Assembly: GCA_964023205.1 (NCBI GenBank)
Contig: OZ026836.1
Coordinates: 4,757,493-4,821,492, forward strand
Source: Lutraria lutraria
Lineage: Eukaryota > Mollusca > Bivalvia > Venerida > Mactridae
Length of the DNA stretch: 64,000 nucleotides
Direction: 5' to 3'
A program made the position numbers and the translations under genes. The notes beneath the pieces were generated by a model that was given only the letters and a program-made list of their open reading frames with translations, did not search any database and was not told the DNA's origin. Shown in pieces: positions 59,185 to 64,000 of this stretch (its first letter is position 1; the number at the start of each line of letters is the position of its first letter).

Positions 59185-60795
59185 ATGGATAGAAGAATAG
59201 TTCGTTCAGATTGGAAACGTCACTCAGCACCTTATGACTTGTCATTTGCTCCGTACAGTAGTTCAGTGGACGCAGTTGTTGACCAAGCCATGGAGGCGTT
59301 TATTTCGGACACTGGTCAACAACGAACAGCTACAATGGGCAGGGAGCGGGTTGTTCATGCGCGGGAACGGAAGAAAAGTATTTGTGTTATCAATTCAGAA
59401 AAAGCAGAATTGTCGACTGACCATTTAACTCCCGGAGTTCTAAAGATATTTGGAGAAACAATTCTACCAGGCGTTCAGTATAAAAGTGTTTTAGCCTCTT
59501 GTAGATCAACTGCTCAAGAACTTGTTAAAGAGGCATTAGAGAGATTTGGACTCCCTTCAAAACAATTTCAAAATTATGTGCTTTGTGATGTAGTTGGTAC
59601 GTACGGACAGCCAAGTGACGAATCTGATGCAGAATCCATAGACAGTGCTAAATCGGAAAAATGGGAAAGAATATTCGCGCGTAAACTTGGCGATCGTGAC
59701 AAACCACTATTAATGCAGAAGTTTTGGCGACCAATCGATGGTTATAGCAGACGATACGAGTTACATGAGCGCGCGCATGTTATAGATTCTACAAATGACG
59801 ATGACACTTCCGGTTTAAATCAAAATGCTCGAAAGATTTTAATATCAAAACTCCGTCCAGGTGCAATTCCATTGTTTGATGCAACAAATATGGAAAATGA
59901 TTCTAATGGATTAAACTTGGAAATTTCTGCAATGTTGACACCAGACGACCACAAAGGACATTTCAACAGCAGAGGTTTTCAACAAGAACCTCAGAAGAAA
60001 TGCTCCACTGAAAGTGATGCTGGTATTCCAATGAAACATCCCTTCTTTGTTAATATTCGAGGATTTGACGTAAAGAAAGACAAAACAACGTATGTGATAA
60101 AATCCAAAAGGTTCACTTTCGGACAACCAGCAGGTAGAACCAGCAACAAGGAAGACATCGCTGTGAAAATTCCTCTTTATGCTCCCGATATAGAACCTGT
60201 TCATTGTAATGTTAAAGTATATAAGTTGAGAAAGAAAGATGGTGAACATTCTGACGAGCTAGATAACAACAGGAATAATTATTTTCTGGAATTAGAACCT
60301 CTTGTTGACAACATTGTTCTGAATGGTTGCAATATTCGTGAGAAAGTGTTCGTTAAAAGTGGTGATATTCTTTGTTTTGGATTATATTATGTGCTTCTGT
60401 TTAAAGATTGCACAAAAGGCAATGACATACCGATGTCGTTACCATGGTTACATATGACGGACATCCCACAATGCAATGGTCATTCTGAAGAGAATGGAAC
60501 GGATGAACTGAGTCTACGCTTGCCTCTTGAAGACGAGTCTAACTCTAACACAGACGAATCAGTCGACGCCTCGATAGCAGAAAGAATGTCATTTCCTTAT
60601 ATAAAAGACAAGGAAGACGAACTTGTCAAGTATATATGTGCAATAATTCAGCAACAAAATACATGTAGAACGTATCCTCTCACGGTAGCCTATTTATTTA
60701 GTATGTGTATAGAACATGCCAGTAGAAAGTTGGATAGACGCCAGCTGAAACACTTATTTCTAAGAATATTATTCACAATCAGGGAAAGCGTTGCG
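59185..60795 (+). CDS. RADIL/RASIP1-type Ras/Rap effector, first coding exon
   Basis: The exon runs from ATG (59185) for 537 codons to GCG|GTATGT at 60795, phase 0; the gene continues beyond. An RA domain starts at LTPGVLKIFGETILPG and passes YKSVLASCRSTAQELVKEAL and YVLCDVVG (about residues 81-200, ending GYSRRYELHERAHV). An FHA-like domain spans about residues 285-412 (KRFTFGQPAGR, EPVHCNVKVY, VKSGDILCFGLYYVLLFKD). The start of a DIL domain is at about 470-537 (LTVAYLFSMCIEHASRKL). This RA-FHA-DIL order is specific to RADIL and RASIP1, Rap1/Ras effectors that control cell adhesion and, in vertebrates, vessel integrity. The sequence around SRRYELHERAHV and the following linker favours RADIL. 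The PDZ end of RADIL is not in the window. Codons are intact. Confidence 0.88.
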
Positions 60796-62139
60796 GTATG
60801 TCATACTTTTTTCACTATTTCTTAATTCAGTCTTGTCCTAGAAAATTCAGTTTTGAACGTAATCTTGCCTGGGTGTGTTGGCTAACACGTACGTCTGTAC
60901 CAAAAAGTATGCCAAGTGTTCATCCAGTCTTACTGTTAAAAACATCATTCTTTAAACATTCAGAATTGTCAGAAATTATTGTTAAAGCTTATATTATCGT
61001 AAAACAACTCAGTACCCCGGAACATCGAAATAATGAATACTACTTAAACTAAACAAGGTTTCCTAGGCAGTATATAGAAAAGGAGGTAACAATTTTAAAA
61101 ACTTAAAACGCCATAATATACTATTACTGTTGTAACTAAGCCATTTAAGACTTATTGTTTACAAGGATTTATTAACAATACACGTACGACCAATCCCCTT
61201 TCAACCATTGTTTTAATCGCTTATCTCCACTGCATAGTGTTTCTATTCATTTACCTAGGCGTTGTTCATTTCTGTTTACGTGTTTTTTTAGTCCCTATCT
61301 TGTCAATTTCAATATTTTGAAAGTTATCTTTCCCGTACGATCTTTTGATGTCAAGATCCATTTTTGAGGTTACGATGTTATCTGTCAAAACCTGTTTGTC
61401 TTAGTCGGTTACATCTACATTCGTAGCATTTTTTAGCATCTCTATTCTAATTAACGCTTTTGTCAATTGATACAGTAACTTATAACCAATCTCCAAGCTC
61501 GTCAGTTAGTCTGAGATCTTCAGATTTTGTCACGTTGTCAACTGTATGTTCATGTATATGCTTCTCTTAGTTCGCATGGAATGCAACCTTGCTGGACCTT
61601 TCTCTAAGTTAATGGTATAATTCTTATTGTAATGGTGAACTGGTTTTAACTATTTATCTGGCACGTTGAAGTGTGTTTGAATTTTACACGACGCTGATGA
61701 CGCTAAAATGTACTGGTAGTCTGAAAATTGACTGCTAATTTGAACCAACAAATAATTTAAGCTCTTAAATCGTTGCAGTCAATTGTTATACATTTAAATC
61801 CATTTATCCTTAAGTTGATAGGAAATAATCTGTTTACTTTAATGTTAAGGCGATTGAAAACAATTGTCCTTAAGTGTCTGGCGTATTAGCCGACGTTTCA
61901 TCAAACGAGTTAAAGATAATCTTGGTAGATTTACTGTATATACGACCGAAGATCGCGTGGCTGAAAGTTAAATCATTCCCTAATCTTATTATAGCAAATT
62001 ATGAAAGTATTACCTGTGTTATATAGAAACATTGAAATAGTTTTTATACGATTGAATACTTATATAATGAGCTGCATTAATACCAATTGATATTGAGATG
62101 TTTTTAACTTAAAATCATCATCATCAATTTTGTAATGAT

Positions 62140-62320
62140 GACAAAAACATTGACAACAATGTTGATTTCCCTCCAGATGTGGAGCAGTTACCGGCTCCTA
62201 GGGGGAGGGGAAGTTAGAATTGGTTATAATACTGTACATAGGTAAACTTGTTAGGTGAATTAGCCCCCGTATATAACTGAAATACATGTATTGTTAAAAA
62301 CGGCGTTAAACACAAATACA
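62140..62320 (+). mobile_element. SINE body with intact conserved tail
   Basis: Body AATGTTGATTTCCCTCCAGA, GAGCAGTTACCGGCTCCTAG and tail GTATATAACTGAAATACATG, then TTAAAAACGGCGTTAAAC. The tail is the best preserved of the copies at 9108, 12712, 39545 and here, and resembles the conserved 3' domain of widely distributed animal SINEs (Deu/Nin-DC type). The tRNA head is not evident. Confidence 0.65.
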
Positions 62321-63104
62321 AAGTTATATTATTTTATTTACATTGCATTTAATTGTTGTGATAAACAAACTACTCATTGTGATGCCTAAAATGGTGCCAG
62401 CTTGATTTTAAGAATTAAAAACAGTTTTGATTTATTGTCTTGTGTATTAGATTTGCTAACTCGGTATTTCATCAATATGAATGTTAATGCGTACCTCTGG
62501 AAGGCATACACACATGTTGTGTATTCAATGGTTTAAAGTTGAATATTTTGTGTAAAAAAATACTAAAAATCAATGAATCAGATAAAACTAATTATAAAAC
62601 AATACGCCTGGTGCAATGCTTTAGAACAGAAGTCACATAAAAGACACACATTGTATTCTGGTGATTACATCGGAAGTTATTGACATGGGCTGTCAAATAT
62701 ATTTATGTCATGAAGTGATGATTCATAAATTCAGGCACCGTACGATATAATACAGTTGTCAGCATGGCAAAAGGCAAAACTACGTATTGAACATGAATAC
62801 AATGTAGTATGTGACCTATGATAAATTGTTTTGAAGTACATATTTATATAAAATTACACGTTTGTTTAAAGGAAAGGTGACTTGGGAAAAGAAAAATACA
62901 TCTAATTAATAATAGTCCAAACATTTTCACGTTTTAAAAGTTGTAACCGTTCGCCAACAGCGCCTGCAGCTCAAGCATTAAAAGCAATGTACGGTGTTCT
63001 GACTGTTTTAGGAATTGAACCTATAACCAGAGGTCTCGCGCTTTAAAAACTGTTTAAACAAGGGGTGCTTTCGGATCCGTTAAATATCTTACATCAAAGT
63101 TAGA

Positions 63105-63345
63105 CCCGTCTCCGTGATCGCGTGGCTAAGGTCGCTGACTTCAAATCACTGTAACCACTCACTGACAGAGGGTCGTGGTTTCGAGCCCAGCTGTCGACCA
63201 TGTCTCTTTATGTGTGAAAGTATTGACAGTTTCCATAGAAGGATGGGAGTCTAGTACTGGTTCTTATCAGGAACGATTGGTAGGTGAACTGTCCGCCTCA
63301 TATGACTGACTGTTGAGAAGGAGCGTAAAACTCAAACAAACTTCA
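63105..63345 (+). mobile_element. Near-complete tRNA-derived SINE
   Basis: Head: CGTGATCGCGTGGCTAAGGT CGCTGACTTC (A-box) and GGTCGTGGTTTCGAGCCC (B-box). Body: TTCCATAGAAGGATGGGAG, TACTGGTTCTTATCAGG. Tail: GAAGGAGCGTAAAACTCAAA, matching the GGCGTTAAAC-type tail. Sense orientation in the RADIL intron. Confidence 0.7.
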
Positions 63346-63884
63346 AATTTCGGTTCTAACTTCCAATCAATCACCAGGGACGTCGTTCATTTGATTGTAC
63401 CGGTGTTTATTAAATATAACCGCAATTACTTTATGTTCATATTTTTCCACGATATTTTCTCACGCTAAGGGTCACTAAGGGAGGTATTATAGGAACACTG
63501 GACCATAAACAGCCAATTATTCTCGATTCTGTAGATTATCATTATGTTTTCTTTTAATTATCTAGATACTTGATAAAGTTCAAAAGTGAATGACTTTCAT
63601 CTATTCATATAAATACAAGCATGATTGATAAATACAAATTTAGACATACATTTAATACATGTAGTTATAAACGGACCCTCTCTTTGTCGCTTTGACCGAT
63701 TGAAATACAATGTACATTGTACATGTAAATACAAAATTAAACTTTGCTTTATTTTGTCATATAAACTCGATCTTTTTTGTTTGTCCGTCGTGAAATAGTA
63801 ATTCTCATAGTACATTTGTATCATGTTGTTACATATTTGTTGATTACAAATACATTTCTAAGTTTATGTTGACCATGCTTACAG

Positions 63885-64000
63885 ATTGAAGATATTTCGG
63901 CGAATATAATGTATCGTAATACAGAAAGATTCCGCCCATTTTCAATGCTTTGTTCAAGCGCTGAAAGTGAAGTAACAAGAACAACAATAATACAAAACGT
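63885..64000 (+). CDS. Possible next RADIL exon, truncated by window end
   Basis: The acceptor TGCTTACAG ends at 63884 and an open frame follows to the edge, starting IEDISANIMYRNTERFRPFS, in phase 0 with the exon ending at 60795. It lacks the WEKTKE-like residues that follow RESV in vertebrate RADIL, so either the exon diverges here, an exon is missed, or this is chance. Confidence 0.3.
   Translation, partial: MEDISANIMYRNTERFRPFSMLCSSAESEVTRTTIIQN

Larger units (their letters stand above)
60796..63884 (+). other. RADIL intron (at least 3 kb)
   Basis: Apart from two SINE copies listed separately I see no further exon or element. The reading frame that continues past 60795 for nine codons is read-through into the intron. 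Several local ORFs (60798-61052 and others) lack similarity. Confidence 0.6.

Noticed and set aside
60796..60825. Extension of the RADIL exon to the stop at 60825
   Set aside because: A good GTATGT donor at 60796 cuts within the conserved DIL region, and the extra residues do not match the family; truncation there would remove the DIL and PDZ parts.

Overview
The window is nuclear DNA of an animal. It is AT-rich, its genes are split by canonical GT-AG introns of 0.1-3 kb, and its introns and intergenic DNA are packed with short non-autonomous repeats. The ends of several repeats (AACAAGAGGGCCATGATGGCCCT-like starts, AGCTCAC...GTGAGCTAAAAA ends, tRNA-headed SINEs ending in a CGGCGTTAAAC-like tail, arrays of ~160-bp monomers) are of a kind I associate with bivalve molluscs. 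That placement is inference; no species is claimed.

Layout. (1) 1657-18787, plus strand: the 3' part of a polycystin-1-family gene (GPS, PLAT, 11 predicted membrane segments, polycystin channel, C-terminal coiled coil). Nineteen exons join in one open frame of 1279 codons; the 5' end lies outside the window or is not recognised. (2) 23198-33114, minus strand: a complete six-exon FUT10/FUT11-type fucosyltransferase of 466 residues, convergent with the polycystin gene. (3) 33780-41757, plus strand: a complete ten-exon Peter pan (PPAN) ribosome-biogenesis gene, head-to-head with the fucosyltransferase across 665 bp. (4) 44686-46153, plus strand: a complete ribosomal protein S9 gene (192 aa) with a likely 5'TOP leader exon and two NRF1-like sites. 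(5) 47.6-59.2 kb: gene-poor DNA with MITEs, hairpins and a 41-bp satellite. (6) 59185 to the window end, plus strand: the first large coding exon of a RADIL/RASIP1-type Rap/Ras effector (RA, FHA, start of DIL), followed by an intron of at least 3 kb.

PPAN and RPS9 both serve ribosome production and are neighbours; the polycystin, fucosyltransferase and RADIL genes show no evident functional link to them. I did not find a new multi-gene system. The unusual material is structural DNA: an 882-bp, nearly perfect palindrome; two ~2-kb intronic arrays sharing a 164/155-bp alternating higher-order unit; a 1.4-kb element with self-palindromic terminal repeats and a 5-bp target duplication; a MITE with a 9-bp duplication whose empty site survives in a sister repeat 29 kb away; several other foldback elements; and a GC-AG intron in the polycystin gene. 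All exon calls were made by eye from splice signals, phase consistency and family similarity.
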